From: Bigelowiella natans CCMP2755 | Taxonomy: Eukaryota; Cercozoa; Chlorarachniophyceae | DNA: 27,188 bases | NCBI GenBank assembly: GCA_000320545.1 | Contig: ADNK01002250.1 | Coordinates: 1-27,188 of the forward strand | Direction: 5' to 3' | In this document: in pieces, positions 1-11,035 of the stretch | Numbering within the stretch: the stretch's first letter is position 1 | Layout of the letters: each line of letters begins with the position of its first letter | Made by a program: the position numbers and the translations under genes | Notes under the pieces: generated by a model | The model's input: only the letters and a program-made list of their open reading frames with translations | What the model was told of the DNA's origin: nothing | Database searches by the model: none

Positions 1-7
1 AAAGAGA

Positions 8-52
<45 letters not shown>

Positions 53-54
53 AG
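1..54. repeat. (GA)n microsatellite
   Basis: This is an almost pure GA dinucleotide tract with a few extra G residues, at the left edge of the window. It probably lies in an intron or 5' region of the polycystin-like gene. Confidence 0.95.
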
Positions 55-178
55 TTCGTGTGGTACGATCAACGAATATGACGCAACAACAATGCACAAT
101 TTCCAGTGGCCCCCAATATGTAGCTTGCTCCTCTTTTATCCATAGTGTCTTCATTAGCACCTTAATCATCAAACTCAG
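55..178 (+). other. Intron or 5' flank of the polycystin-like gene
   Basis: No coding signal is seen. The stretch ends in CTCAG at 174-178, a plausible 3' splice site for the first visible S/T/P-rich exon. Earlier exons, including the signal peptide and start codon, are probably to the left of the window. Confidence 0.4.
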
Positions 179-3100
179 TTGATGCATCGTCTTTCGTCAA
201 TATATAGGCCTACTATCCATCCCACCTCTGGACACCCGTATACACACATCCCTACGAGGACTCCAACAACTTTGTCCCCTTCCACTTTATCTCCTGCTAC
301 CCAAAGCCCTTCATCGTGCTCCCCCTCGACTCGATCACCATTAACGTTTTCTCCTACATCGCTTTCGCCTTCCACACATTCTCCATCCTCATGCTCCCCA
401 ACATCTGTCGCACCATCAACGCTGTCGCCGACTTCAATGTCGCCTACAAGTACGTTGAAGTTGCCCTTGTTCCCATATATTTGTGGGAGATGATGTGTGG
501 TGTGAAGGGATGTTTGGGTCAATGTTGGACTTAATCGCCATCTTATGATGATATCGATAGTAGCGCGTCTAAGAATTTTTAAAAAACATGCTTAAAATTG
601 ATGCCGATGATTGTTTTAGGTGCTGCTCCAACAGTCACGCCGACAACATGCGCTCCTACAAGTACATCGCCAACGTCGCTCTCCCCCACCTCCTTGAGCC
701 CTTCTACATGTGCTCCTACAAGTACATCGCCAACGTCGCTCTCCCCTACCTCCTTGAGCCCTTCTACATGTGCTCCTACAAGTACATCGCCAACGTCGCT
801 CTCCCCTACCTCCTTGAGTCCTTCTACATGTGCTCCTTCCTCTGCCTCACCTTCCGAGGCGCCAACGACGGCAAGTCCGACGATGTCTCCGAGTACAGGT
901 ACGACGCTTTTGACATCAGTGATAAAGCAGAATTCGATACTGCCCGCTACTACCTGTGGTGGAGTGCTGTCAGTATTTCTACCTTCAACCTCGTGCATAC
1001 ATTGAAATGGATCATTCGTGCCTATTTATGAGGAGAGATACGTGTATGCACGTTACATGATATTACACACACACACATACACACACGAGAGCGCGCATAT
1101 GCGTGCGTACACACCAGACAACATTATAACGTGGAACAAACGATCCCTAAAAATATTACGTTGTTTCCTCCTCCTCCTCCTCCTCCGTCTCCTTGGTCGG
1201 TATGATTAGGTTCGCCGTTGACAGAAGCTCCAACGACGGCACCCACCTCTATCGCGCCTGCGACAGTTTCTCCGTCTTCGACTCCATTGACAATGACGCC
1301 GTCCTGCGGTCCTTCTACTTCTAGTCCGTTGACGGTAATCCAGATGCATTAGTTATCTCTCGAATATGGTTTCCCACCTTCATGTTGCGACATGACGCGA
1401 ATCAATTTTTTGTTCCGTTTGGGGCCTGTACGGAAACGTCCCAGATTTCATCTGCATCGCGTTGTTTTCTCCTTTCGCCATCCGCCAGGAGGCAAGAAAA
1501 CGGACATTCAAATATGGTTTTCCCCTAAGGGAAATCCCTGCTCATTCATTGAAAAATGTTCGTGCATATAAATGTAGGTCGCGCCATCAAATGTGCCAAC
1601 GACGATGCAGCCTTCACATATGCCTACGACTCTAAGTCCGGCTACAAATGCGCCCTCTGTATCCCCCACCACCATTGCTCCAAGCACATGCAGCCCCATT
1701 ACATCCACCCCAACAGAGGTTCCAACTTGCAATCCCACTTCTATGTCTCCGGTTACTGGAACACCGACTCTCTCACCAAGTACGGTGTCTCCGACAACGA
1801 GTCCATCTACAGTCTCCCCGGTACAGTAGTAGTAGTAGTAGTAGGAGGAGGCAATAGTAGATGTAGTTGAAGAAGGGTTAGGGATACTCTTTGGAGTCAC
1901 GCAATTTTACTGATATCGACGATGTACGATTCTTAGGCGACTGAGAGTCCATCCCAAAGTCCCACAAGTGCTGTGCCTTCGCAGTCACCATCAACCTTGA
2001 CACCGACAACATCCAGCCCAAAGACTGGCAGCCCGACTACATTGAGTCCTTCTACAGGTGAGGATATGTTAACAGAACCTGACTTTGTGGTGGTGGGTAA
2101 TTATCACAGCACTCCCAACGCATGCGATTACCTTCTTTTTTTTTTTCCGCTCAAAAACTGTCTTTCTCCCTCCCGTCCCCCCTATTTTTTTCTCTGATCC
2201 TGTCGTTTGTTTGCCTCTATTCATGGTGCTCCCCCATTACAAAGTCTCTCCCACGAGCTCCAGTCCGACTACGACCACGCCGACGACGATGAGCCCTTCG
2301 ATTTGTTTCCGACAAATCACAGTCCAGGCAACCAGCAAGGAATATAATATTACGCGTGACCAAAAACTTACGATATCGGCAGGATACCAGTCTGTAACTT
2401 GCGCCGGGACAAAATCGACGTAATAACCCCAGCTATGTCACTAAATAGGGCATCATTGAAACTCTCATTGTTGATCTAACTGGTGACCTCGATTCATTTT
2501 CCTTCAGGTATGCGCACTCCTGGACCCAGACGTCCTCAAATAACAACGTTCTCTCCCAAACAGGAGTCGCAGGCACTAGCACACCTAACCTGTACCTCCC
2601 CCCTTCGACGCTAACTGCCGGAGCTCGATATTGTTTTAACATAACCACAACGATGAGGTCTGGTGGCTATGTTGGGGAGAGCAGCGACCGAGCATGTGTA
2701 TCTGTATCCAAGCAGCCTGTCAGCGCCGTCATCGGAGGGGGCTCCTCACGCTACGTGTCACCATTGAATGACCTTATTCTCGACGCGACAATGAGCTACG
2801 ACCCTGATAACATCTACTCCGTTCCTGATTCCTACGTTTGGTCGGCGGTCTGCCAGCGGTCGGCAACATCAGCCTTGACGGGATCCACGTGCGCGGGAGC
2901 AATCAACCCAGCCACGGACAACACCGCTGGCCAGAATAACCCCGGACTTCTACAAATTCCAGCGGAAAAGATCCCAAAGAGCGGGTGCACGTGCCAATTT
3001 GGCGTGCGCGTCGGGTTTTCAGGACACTTCGCGAATGCAGAGGTATCAGTGGAGATTGCTGCACATATCCCCGATGCTGGTGGCAGCGGCGATGTGGCAA

Positions 3101-6100
3101 TGGGCGGGATTGTAGAAATTCCTTTGTCATTAGTATCAGCGCACATTCCGACATCTATGGGGGCTAAGATAAATCCCGGGGAGGTGGCGCGCGTCGTTGC
3201 AAGATATCCTGGCAAATCCTTCAATTTCTCGTGGACTATTCGAGGGCCTGGTTTCGACGGAGATGCGAAAATAGAAAAGGTGCGGTAATCGTAGCATGAG
3301 TACCAGTAGGAGTAGTAGTCGTAGTAGTCGTAGCAGTAAAGGTAGATATAGAAGTATGTGGAGAAAAAGGGTGGGGGAGAAAAACCGGATTCTTCAGTGA
3401 GGCGATGTCCGAGCTATTCACGTGTTTCCATGTTCTAGCGTAATCTCGCATTAGATGTTACAATAGCCACTAGACTCATTTTTCATACTTGCCCTTACCG
3501 TTTTTGTGTTTCCTTCTTCGCTGCACAGTCGCAGACGCTCTCCCCTCTGCTTGGACATCTGTTGGTGCTTAGAGACGGGGTTCTCCTCCCTTCCTCGAGT
3601 TACGTCCTCACAGCAAACGCTCACAATGACTCTTCATTTGAAGGAAGAGCATCATTCGATATCTTAACCCTCGGGAAGCCATACGGCAGTGAATGCGGTA
3701 TCTCCCCAAGGGTGGGCGTTGTGTATGACACGCAGTTTTCTGTGTCATGTTCCGACGATTGGCAGGATCCGGACGGGATGGGATTTCCCGTCGTCTATCG
3801 CCACGAGCTTCTGTCATGGGATGGCCTCACGACTGCCACTGGCACATACTCGGCAAGTGGAAATAACACTGTACTAGTCGAGGACTCCTCGAAAGTAAAG
3901 GCTCTCTTGATCCTTCGCGGGTACAGCCCAGCTTCCTTCCTTCCATACGTATTCCTCCCCATCGGCGACCACACGCGGAACTACACGCTGCCAATGCGGA
4001 CCAAGATCCGAGGGTTCTATGGGACGATATCAGAAGTCTACTACTTCGTCCGCGTCGCGCCCCCCCCCGCCCCATTAGACGACAGCGTTTTAGAAGAGAT
4101 GTTCGAAGAAGAGACTACTGCCGCAGCAGAGAGTGGCGACGTCGGCACAACGACGTCTTCAATCACAAATCTAATGAGTGTGCTAACGACACCATCTCCT
4201 TCCTCGACGCAACCTCCTTCATCTTCAGGATCGTCAGTGTCTCCGACGGTGATGGGCGGTTCTGCTGCAGCTACTGCATCTCCTAGCGTCTACGTTAACA
4301 ACACGCGGCGGAAGAAGCTTATCTCGAGCGCCATCTCGCAACTGGATGTCGTCAACCAACGCTCAGCAAACACCACTGAGAACGCTGCTTCTGTCTCACA
4401 GACTCTCAGCACAGTCGTCAGTGCAGCTAAGGATAGCGACGTATTGGACAAAGACGTTGGGAAATCGGTACTGGTACTGGCAGAGAATGTGCTAGTAGAC
4501 ATGCAGGCTATCAATAGCGAGAGTGCAGGAGGAAACTCCTCGAACGCTAACAACAATAATAGCCCATCGTCTTCGTCAGCCTTATCGGCCGAGCTGAAGG
4601 ATAATGATTCTGAGGGTGAAGAAAGTGCCATTGACAAGCTATTTCAAGCAGCATTGGATGCGCTCTCAGCCGACGATGTCGACTTGGAGATGATGGACGA
4701 ATTCTTCGAGCTATTGGGGCTGATGACTGATGTCGCCACGCATAAATCAGAGGCCGGTGAAGCTCCAAAGATTTTGCAATCCGGAAACACGTCGCTACAA
4801 GTCTCTAAAGTCGACCAAGACTCTGCCGAGGGGAGCGACTTGGTTTTCTCCTCGCTCATGGACCTCATTGGAGATGGCGGCGAGGGAGACGAAGACGTAA
4901 GCAGTTCTGGTGGCATCCCGTATGGAGAAATCATCATCCCAGATGGGGTCGTGGAGGAGTGGATAGAAGAGTATGGAGATGACTTTGAGTTCTCGTTCTT
5001 GAATTCGGAAGACGACTTTCTCCAACGTGCAGTCGATAATGCGATTGACTTCCTCGAATCCGAGGGCTTGCTGCGACCGTATACACAGCAGCAGTACCAA
5101 CTGCTGCAACGCCCTGAAGTGAAGCGTCAACTGGGCATCAGCCACCCCCATTTGCTCGCATCATCGTCACAATCTTCCTCAAATACTTCCCAGAGACAGC
5201 GAAGTAGTGAGAACGTCACCGTAGTCTCCGGTGTGATGAGGTTGACGGCGCAAAAGGGCAACCAGGAGCTCAATTTCAAATCGCGCACGCCCATCATCAT
5301 TATGCAAGAACAGATGAGAAGCACAGAAGGCGCGCGGTACCTCTCCTGCGACACATGGAACTCGTCTATTGGAACCTGGCAAGAAAACAGACGGGGCGGT
5401 CACTGCGAGCCGCAATACTCGAACATGTTCAACATCACCACCAGTTTCAGTGACTCAATCGGGGGGTTCCGTCTTACGTCTCGGCACGTCCAGATCCACG
5501 TCAACCCTCCTACTTCTGAAGACTTCGATTCGCTTTCTTGGGACAACATTTTCGCGACATCAGGGCCGCTCCTTGCGTTCTCCCTCACGTTTGGCATATT
5601 CTTGCTGCTGCTCCCCTGCGTGCTATTCCATGACCATCAGGTCATGATGTTGATCGACTTTGGCAACAAAGAGTCTAAGCTTCACAAGCGCGTAAAGACT
5701 GCAAATATCCAACGCCGTAGAGCATCTATGGGCAACTTGTTCATAGAGGATGATTTTAGCGAAAGTAGCGTGGCCGATGGCCGACGTGCTGCCAATAATG
5801 CAAAACATAATGCTGTTAATAGGTTTTCCCAAGTTGCACCCTCGCAGGGGCATTTACGGGAAAACAGCCTGGAGGATTCTAAGAAGCAATTTTGCTCAGA
5901 ATCGTCATTAGTGTCCTCGGTCAATATGGCAGCTTCTCCTGCAAATATGGGCTTTGGCACGACTTTCTTCAATCCAAATCGAAACCCTGGAAGTGATATC
6001 GACGACGACTCGTCCACGTCTTCCGAGTCCAGCGATGATAATTCCGTCGCTATCAGCAATGCTTCATTAGGATCCCAATTGAAATCCGGCTTCAATATGC

Positions 6101-7684
6101 CTAACGCCTCGTCTACGACGACAACGATGCCGTCGTTACCAGGGATGGCAGATGTTAGCAACGACAGCCTTGAAGCAAAAGAAGCTCCCCCCACCATGAT
6201 CCCTGTCCGAACACTGACTCTTCGAGGGCGCGGTAGATCACGTGGGAGAAGAGGAAGAAGAGGAAGAGGAGGAAGGACGGGAAGAATAGGCATCACGACG
6301 ATGCGTACATCCCTCTCGAGTTTAGGGACAAGCATCTTGGCTCTCAAAAGAGTCTCCGAAGGAAAAGCAGGGGGGGCAGCAGCAACAGCAACTACAAGTA
6401 GCATCAGCGGGGGCCAGCTGATGGCCTCCTCTGCTTCGCATTCAACACGCGGTAGGCGTAGCATCCGAGGAAGAGGGGCAGGAGGTCGACGTGGAGGTAA
6501 ACTAGCCGCGCGTGTGCGAAAGGCGCTCGGGAACAAACTAAAACTCCTTGCACAGAATGGGGTGGGTCCGGATCTTGCATCTCGCAAAGAAGCAGCGAGC
6601 CAGAAGAGCTTCGCACACATTGGAGCAACCTCCGTCTCAGCTTTCCCCAAAGTTAGTAGCAGCAACAACGATCTGACTCCAACTCTTCCGGCGTCATCCA
6701 CTGTCTCCGGAGAGCATCTTGCAGGGAGCAGCTCGACAAGGGTGTCGGAGAGCAGCAGCGATTCCAAAAGCAAAAGTTCTGATTCTGCAACCCGCAAGGC
6801 CACTGATCCGAACATCGAAAAGAAGATGCTGAAGAACTTCAAAATCGACCTCGCAGACACGGAAGAGGACGACGCGGCTGAGAAACTGACATTTCGCGGC
6901 GCCTTGCACGAAATGTGGCGGGAGCATCCTTGGACATCGATGTTCTCGTGCGGGCCCGATGACGAGCATAATGGCTTCGAGAGGCTGTGCAGTTTTTGCT
7001 TAATGTGGTCCATATCGGTTGCGATGTGTGGGTTCTTCTACGGATCCGGGGATGACATGGCCTCTACATGGGTGGTGGGCATGATTTCGGTTTTCATGTG
7101 CTTGCCGTTCGTGAAGCTGAATGCCTACCTACTGAGCAACTCAGACAGCATCAAACGCCAGAAGATTCGTGCTCGCGACCAGGCCGTTGTAACTAGCTAT
7201 AAGTCTAGAAGAAATATGGTGGATAATAGCACTGCGGAGGAGGAGACCAAGGAACCTAGATTTTCTCTTCGAATACACTACTGCACACTCTTGTGGCACG
7301 TGGTCCTCATCGCTTTTATGACGCTGTTGGCGATTATGTATGCAATAAGGTTCCAGAATTTAGAGGGTGACCTGACAGCGTTGTGGATTGCATCCACGCT
7401 GCAGGGGCAATGCATTGATGCAATCATCGTGGAACCTTTCCTGGTGATCGTCCTGTGGATGGCGAAGGGAAGGTGCGTGCATTTTTGGTTTATTTGAATA
7501 AGTGTGCGCACTGTGGATGATGATGATGATGATGATATTGATGCTGTGTGTGTAAGAGAATGTGTGCGTGTGCGAAGATACTTTCTCCGAATCTTTCATG
7601 CTAGACATTCCCACTCACGATCTGCATGCCATTAGATGCGAGCTTGTGGCCGAAGCTGTTGCTGGATTCCTTGGTGTAGAGTAA
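179..7684 (+). CDS. Polycystin-1-like membrane protein (REJ domain, GPS-like motif, 5 TM), 5' partial
   Basis: Nine exons join in consistent phase: 179-449 (start uncertain), 620-898, 1210-1334, 1578-1820, 1937-2057, 2245-2419, 2508-3279, 3529-7472 and 7636-7684, giving about 1990 residues. Residues 1-360 are Ser/Thr/Pro repeats, a likely glycosylated stalk. A REJ-type region follows from exon 6, with motifs such as YVSPLNDLILDATMSYDPDN. A GPS-like segment (CDTWNSSIGTW) is near residue 1270. TM1 is near 1340-1362, followed by a cytoplasmic loop of about 420 residues rich in Ser and Arg-Gly. The polycystin-1-type segment HPWTSMFS precedes TM2-TM5 (about 1814-1975), ending in IIVEPFLVIVLWMA. 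The last exon adds 15 residues and TAA. This matches the N-terminal five-helix half of polycystin-1, without its six-helix channel module and without a visible PLAT domain. Family members are surface receptors or adhesion proteins; the role here is not known. Confidence 0.88.
649..828 (+). repeat. Three tandem 60-bp coding repeats
   Basis: Units start at 649, 709 and 769 and are nearly identical at the DNA level. Each encodes the 20-residue block CAPTSTSPTSLSPTSLSPST. A degenerate partial unit follows from 829. The array lies wholly inside exon 2 of the polycystin-like gene, and its 60-bp period keeps the frame. Confidence 0.95.
1168..1192. repeat. (CTC)n microsatellite in an intron
   Basis: This CTC-rich tract lies just before the 3' splice site at 1208-1209 and forms its pyrimidine tract. 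Confidence 0.8.
7517..7537. repeat. (GAT)n microsatellite in the last intron of the polycystin-like gene
   Basis: A short run of GAT units lies between the donor at 7473 and the acceptor at 7634-7635. Confidence 0.9.
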
Positions 7685-8130
7685 ATCCTAAATGATTGTG
7701 GAAGATAGAATTATTCTTTATTTCCTCATTACATTAGGCATTATGTATCCACCAGTCATTAGTGAATTATGTCTTATTTTTGTTGTTGTAAATTACACAT
7801 TAACATGTAGTATCACGAAGAAGGCATGTATCGCATGTGTGTATCGCCATTAATAAAATATCATAGGCCGCGTGCGCTAATGATAGACAATGCTAAACAC
7901 AACATGTACTTGTACGCCCATCACGTCGATCTAGACGTGTACAACGCATGTAATATATGACACATGGCGTGCGTTCGTCATCTGCAAATTGTGACAATAA
8001 TATAATTGGCGCTGCTCGATTCTAGCTGCGCGGAATACATGGCGGTCTAGCGGTGCATAACATGCCATGTATATTGATACATGACGTGACATCAGAACGT
8101 CATATATTATATACCTGACGCAACACTATC
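7685..8130. other. 3' flank of the polycystin-like gene; no gene seen
   Basis: This is AT-rich sequence between convergent genes. It holds a TGTAA pentamer near 7787 and an AATAAA at 7852-7857, both possible poly(A) signals for the polycystin-like transcript. No coding exon or RNA gene is recognised. Confidence 0.4.
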
Positions 8131-8426
8131 TAGCTATGCATGAAATGCTGGGCAATCGGATATCGATCATATCGATGATCATGTCGTAATTTACTGCTAC
8201 ATCCGTCTTGTGCATGACTAGATAGTGAGCTCCTGGTTAGTGTCGTAATGTCATTAATAAGGGCATCTTGACTTGCACATGCATGCGACATATAGAGCAT
8301 ATGACACCGTGAGCGCAATTTACAACACTCTAACAATCCATTATTCAATATATGAGACAGATAACAGCACATCAAGCTATGTAGATAGAACAACATTTTG
8401 TCAATATATAATATATACATATATAT
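8131..8426 (-). other. Unassigned stretch, possible far 3' exon of the PLAC8 gene
   Basis: One minus-strand frame is open from 8420 to 8130 and reads KLRSRCHMLYMSHACASQD around 8270-8330. This faintly resembles the C-terminal PLAC8 pattern (an R..R segment followed by a C..CA..Q motif). The splice phase does not link directly to the last confident PLAC8 exon, so I do not include it in that gene. Confidence 0.2.
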
Positions 8427-8503
8427 AGCGAGATTGATGTAATGAAATTATTACATTCTTTCAATGGCCATCCTAATGCATGTAGATAGCTTTGCAACAC
8501 TGC
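8427..8503 (-). mobile_element. 5'-truncated relic of a LINE 3' end
   Basis: The minus strand aligns with the 3' terminus of the LINE at 22005-22090. It has a diverged copy of the ORF end (RMAIERM-stop here, RMTIEKI-stop there), then the same TTCATTACATC 3' UTR motif, then a TA-rich tract. An insertion of about 8 nt separates the SY-coding part from RMAIERM. ATATATAAT-like sequence occurs on both sides and could be a target-site duplication, but it is low complexity. Confidence 0.7.
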
Positions 8504-8800
8504 GATATATATAATGCCCACGTTGTGTTTATCGTTAACTACCGTTAAAAGTGCTGCTATAAATCACAAAAGAGAATATAATGATTCCCAAGCATAGTAA
8601 GTAGGGTCCCTAATTGCAATGATACAAAATCATAAATGACATGGCGCATTGACTTTGCGGACGTACATGCATTGGGTAAAGAAAGGCGCTAATACGAATA
8701 TCTATTTCTGCGCTATGATGAAGTAACGAGTGTGTTTTTGGATTGGACGATTGTAAAACAAGTTAACAATAAAGCAACAAAATGATCAGTACTAACATAC
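8504..8800 (-). other. Unresolved 3' part of the PLAC8 gene
   Basis: This stretch follows the donor at 8799-8800 on the minus strand. Acceptors near 8720 and 8704 are possible, but both lead quickly to stops without PLAC8-like sequence. I see no confident exon here. Confidence 0.3.
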
Positions 8801-9337
8801 CCATCGCCGGAACCATAGCTGGACAGTGCTGATATCGTTGAAGTCGCATTGGCACCTGCGTAGCAAGGAATGCAAGTCATAAACCACGTAACAAGAGAAG
8901 AGTGTGGACCGCAGAATATATAGCCATTCTCCCACTCACCAATAAATAATTGTTTTGTTGAATTAAGAGAGATACAAGTTGATATTAAATTACAACATGC
9001 CTCTATGCAATAACAGCCTCTATAAAATCATCACAATATTCTTAATCTTCGTTTCGTCTCTTTCAACCAACTATCAATCAAACAATACATTCGGCACATA
9101 ATACTTGGTTGTAGCACAAACTCACTCTCCCTTGATAAAAGAAATTACACCTTTCAGCGCACGTGGTATTTCCATTCTCGCAACAACCTCCACAGCCACC
9201 GCCTTCGTCACCAGTGTATGCTGCGCCGCTATAACCTCCTGCTGACTGCACTGGCACTGCCCCACCTGGAGAGCTTCCTGATATTTTTAGGAAGAAGGCA
9301 ACAGCGAACAATAGCTGGTCATATTTATACTTAAATA

Positions 9338-9379
<42 letters not shown>

Positions 9380-10036
9380 TTGTGTGTATGTGTGTGTTTG
9401 GTTGAATAACCTGTTGGCTGATATTGATGGGGGGTTGGTATGTACTGCTGTGGGTGGTGGGCAGAATGGGAGGCTGGTGCTCCTGCTGGTGTATTATAGT
9501 TATTCGCAACATTATACTGCACTGGTGCCTGCATATATCCTCCCCCAGCTTGACCTTGCTGGGAGTAGATCATTTGGTGTTGGTGTTGGTGAGGGGCTGA
9601 TGAGACGCCTATTTCCTACATACCCACAGGAAATAATCAATACAGATTTCATCATAATCCAATCCCGGTACGATTGAGTCAATTCTAAAACTTCAACAAA
9701 AATGCGCTGATGAAAGTACTGGATGGGATAGACTTTACACAGACGATACATAGGTAAGATATCTGCCGATGAAACAGAAAAAACTCATCAACATTATTTT
9801 ACTTTTCTCTTTCGTCCTCTCGAATTACTTCTCACACACGCCGCCACGATGTCCGAGCTTAATCAAAATGTTTAAACTCCTTAGCCGTCACCAACCCACA
9901 ACTACCTACCGCCGCACTCGCGAGAAATACTCCCAGCACAAACCTGGTGTGCATGCACATACGCTGGGGCGTTTGCAGGGGGCGGTCCTTGCTGTTGCTG
10001 CGCCAGCACGCCATACTTGGCGTTGGAATCAGCCAT
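8801..10036 (-). CDS. PLAC8-domain (cornifelin-type) cysteine-rich protein, 3' end unresolved
   Basis: Four exons join in phase: 9944-10036 (ATG at 10036), 9411-9615, 9126-9277 and 8801-8934, about 194 residues so far. The N-terminus starts MADSNAKYGVLAQQQQ and is rich in Q, P, Y and G, likely disordered. The C-terminal part begins with GCGGCCENGNTTC and continues across an intron into WENGYIFCGPHSSLVTWF and then CIPCYAGAN. This is the W..G....C...C.PC...G.N pattern of PLAC8 proteins, which are usually small membrane-associated proteins. The exon 1 donor could instead be at 9962, which changes about six residues. The final exon, expected to hold the second cysteine cluster, was not found. Function is not known; plant and animal relatives are linked to cell size, cadmium handling and membrane contacts. 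Confidence 0.78.
9341..9377. repeat. (TA)n microsatellite in PLAC8 intron 2
   Basis: A pure TA tract lies between the exons ending at 9411 and starting at 9277 on the minus strand. Confidence 0.95.
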
Positions 10037-10303
10037 GTGACACGGACAGCTGTGTTGTGCTTTCTTCGAATTAGGTCTACCGTGCTTGTTTCCTTGTCGT
10101 CGCAGTCCTCTGTTTCCTCGCGATTGCAGGCCGTTTTACATACCGCGACTTAGTCGTTAGCCCATGTCGCAGTGAGCAAAATCGATCTGCGGATGATGAC
10201 CCGAGGGATCTGCAGATTTGTGCTCCGTTGCTCATTGTTCATTGCTACGTTGTTCCGTCGATGCCTCATTGCCCAACAGCAGAGAGCAGTAGCTGGCCGT
10301 GAT
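10037..10303 (-). promoter_or_regulatory. Presumed 5' flank and promoter region of the PLAC8 gene
   Basis: The sequence upstream of the ATG at 10036 holds no recognised exon. It should contain the PLAC8 promoter and 5' UTR by position only; no TATA box or other element is claimed. Confidence 0.3.
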
Positions 10304-10318
10304 GGTAGCAGCAGTAGC

Positions 10319-10354
<36 letters not shown>

Positions 10355-10361
10355 CGTAGTA
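10304..10361. repeat. (TAG)n microsatellite
   Basis: A long TAG/AGT run, directly followed by a TA-poor island. It accounts for the poly-Ser, poly-Val and poly-Thr reading frames over it. Confidence 0.95.
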
Positions 10362-10900
10362 GTTGTTGTTGTTGGAGAAATGGTGGCAGTGGGGTCATTC
10401 GGTGCATTCTCCATTGCATTGCCAATGAGAGTGCAATGGCGGCTTTTCTTGTTGTGTTCATGTTTGCTGTCCTCTGAAGCTGAGCGCCATGCCACCAAGT
10501 GCTGTTCGCTACCTCCATTCCAATTTGATGGCAATTTTTCTTGCTGTCTTCTCATGTGCTGTGTGCCAACATGAAACGCTCACGTCTGTCATGTTTCTTT
10601 GTTTGCCTTCTGCATCGTTGCAAATGACATCATTGGTGATTCCACGAATCTGAAAGTGCACTGTTTCATGCCAAAGTCGCGCGATTGTGCATGCAGCAAT
10701 TGCAAATTGCACAGCAAGCAGATGTTGACGCTCGAACGAGCTAACGAGGTTCCTCGCTGTGATTTCGCATGCCAGCACATGCAAGAATTACTAGCTCCTG
10801 AGCTGGATGCAGCAATGCATGACAAACGTGCATGCCCGAACAAGTGCAGAGTCCACCATCAACGGACGAATGTTAAGAACAACAGCCTACAACCAAGCTA
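10362..10900. other. TA-depleted, TG/CA-rich island of unknown origin
   Basis: Between 10362 and 10788 I find only two TA dinucleotides (10510 and 10742), after which TA becomes more frequent. The sequence is rich in TGCA and GCAATG words, like the TA-poor LINE ORF in this window. Open frames exist on both strands; a minus-strand frame (10509-10784) contains HFQIRGITNDVICNDAEGK. I do not recognise a protein family. It may be a degraded mobile element that underwent the same process as the LINE. Confidence 0.5.
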
Positions 10901-11035
10901 TGCGAGCAATGAACAAGTTAATTCGGCAAAGAAAGCTACACTGCTGTGCTGAATCTTTACATGATTCATATTTACAAAACTACAAGATCCCATAAAATTG
11001 AGCCGAGGTTGTTCCTCACATGACGGTGCGAATAG

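Noticed and set aside
175-998. Minus-strand frames rich in VG and EG repeats (175-522 and 579-998)
   Set aside because: They are the antisense of the S/T/P-coding exons; splice sites and the downstream REJ and TM regions place the gene on the plus strand.
5682-7013. A 443-codon minus-strand open frame inside the polycystin-like exon
   Set aside because: It has low-complexity Leu/Ser/Pro composition and is the complement of the Ser/Arg-Gly loop; no domain or splice support.
8404-8512. A definite target-site duplication around the LINE relic
   Set aside because: The matching flanks are TA-rich low-complexity sequence and could match by chance, so I mention it only as possible.
10509-10952. 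Open frames on both strands of the TA-poor island, as host genes
   Set aside because: TA depletion inflates open-frame length, and no recognisable family or splice-consistent structure was found, so I report the island and not a gene.
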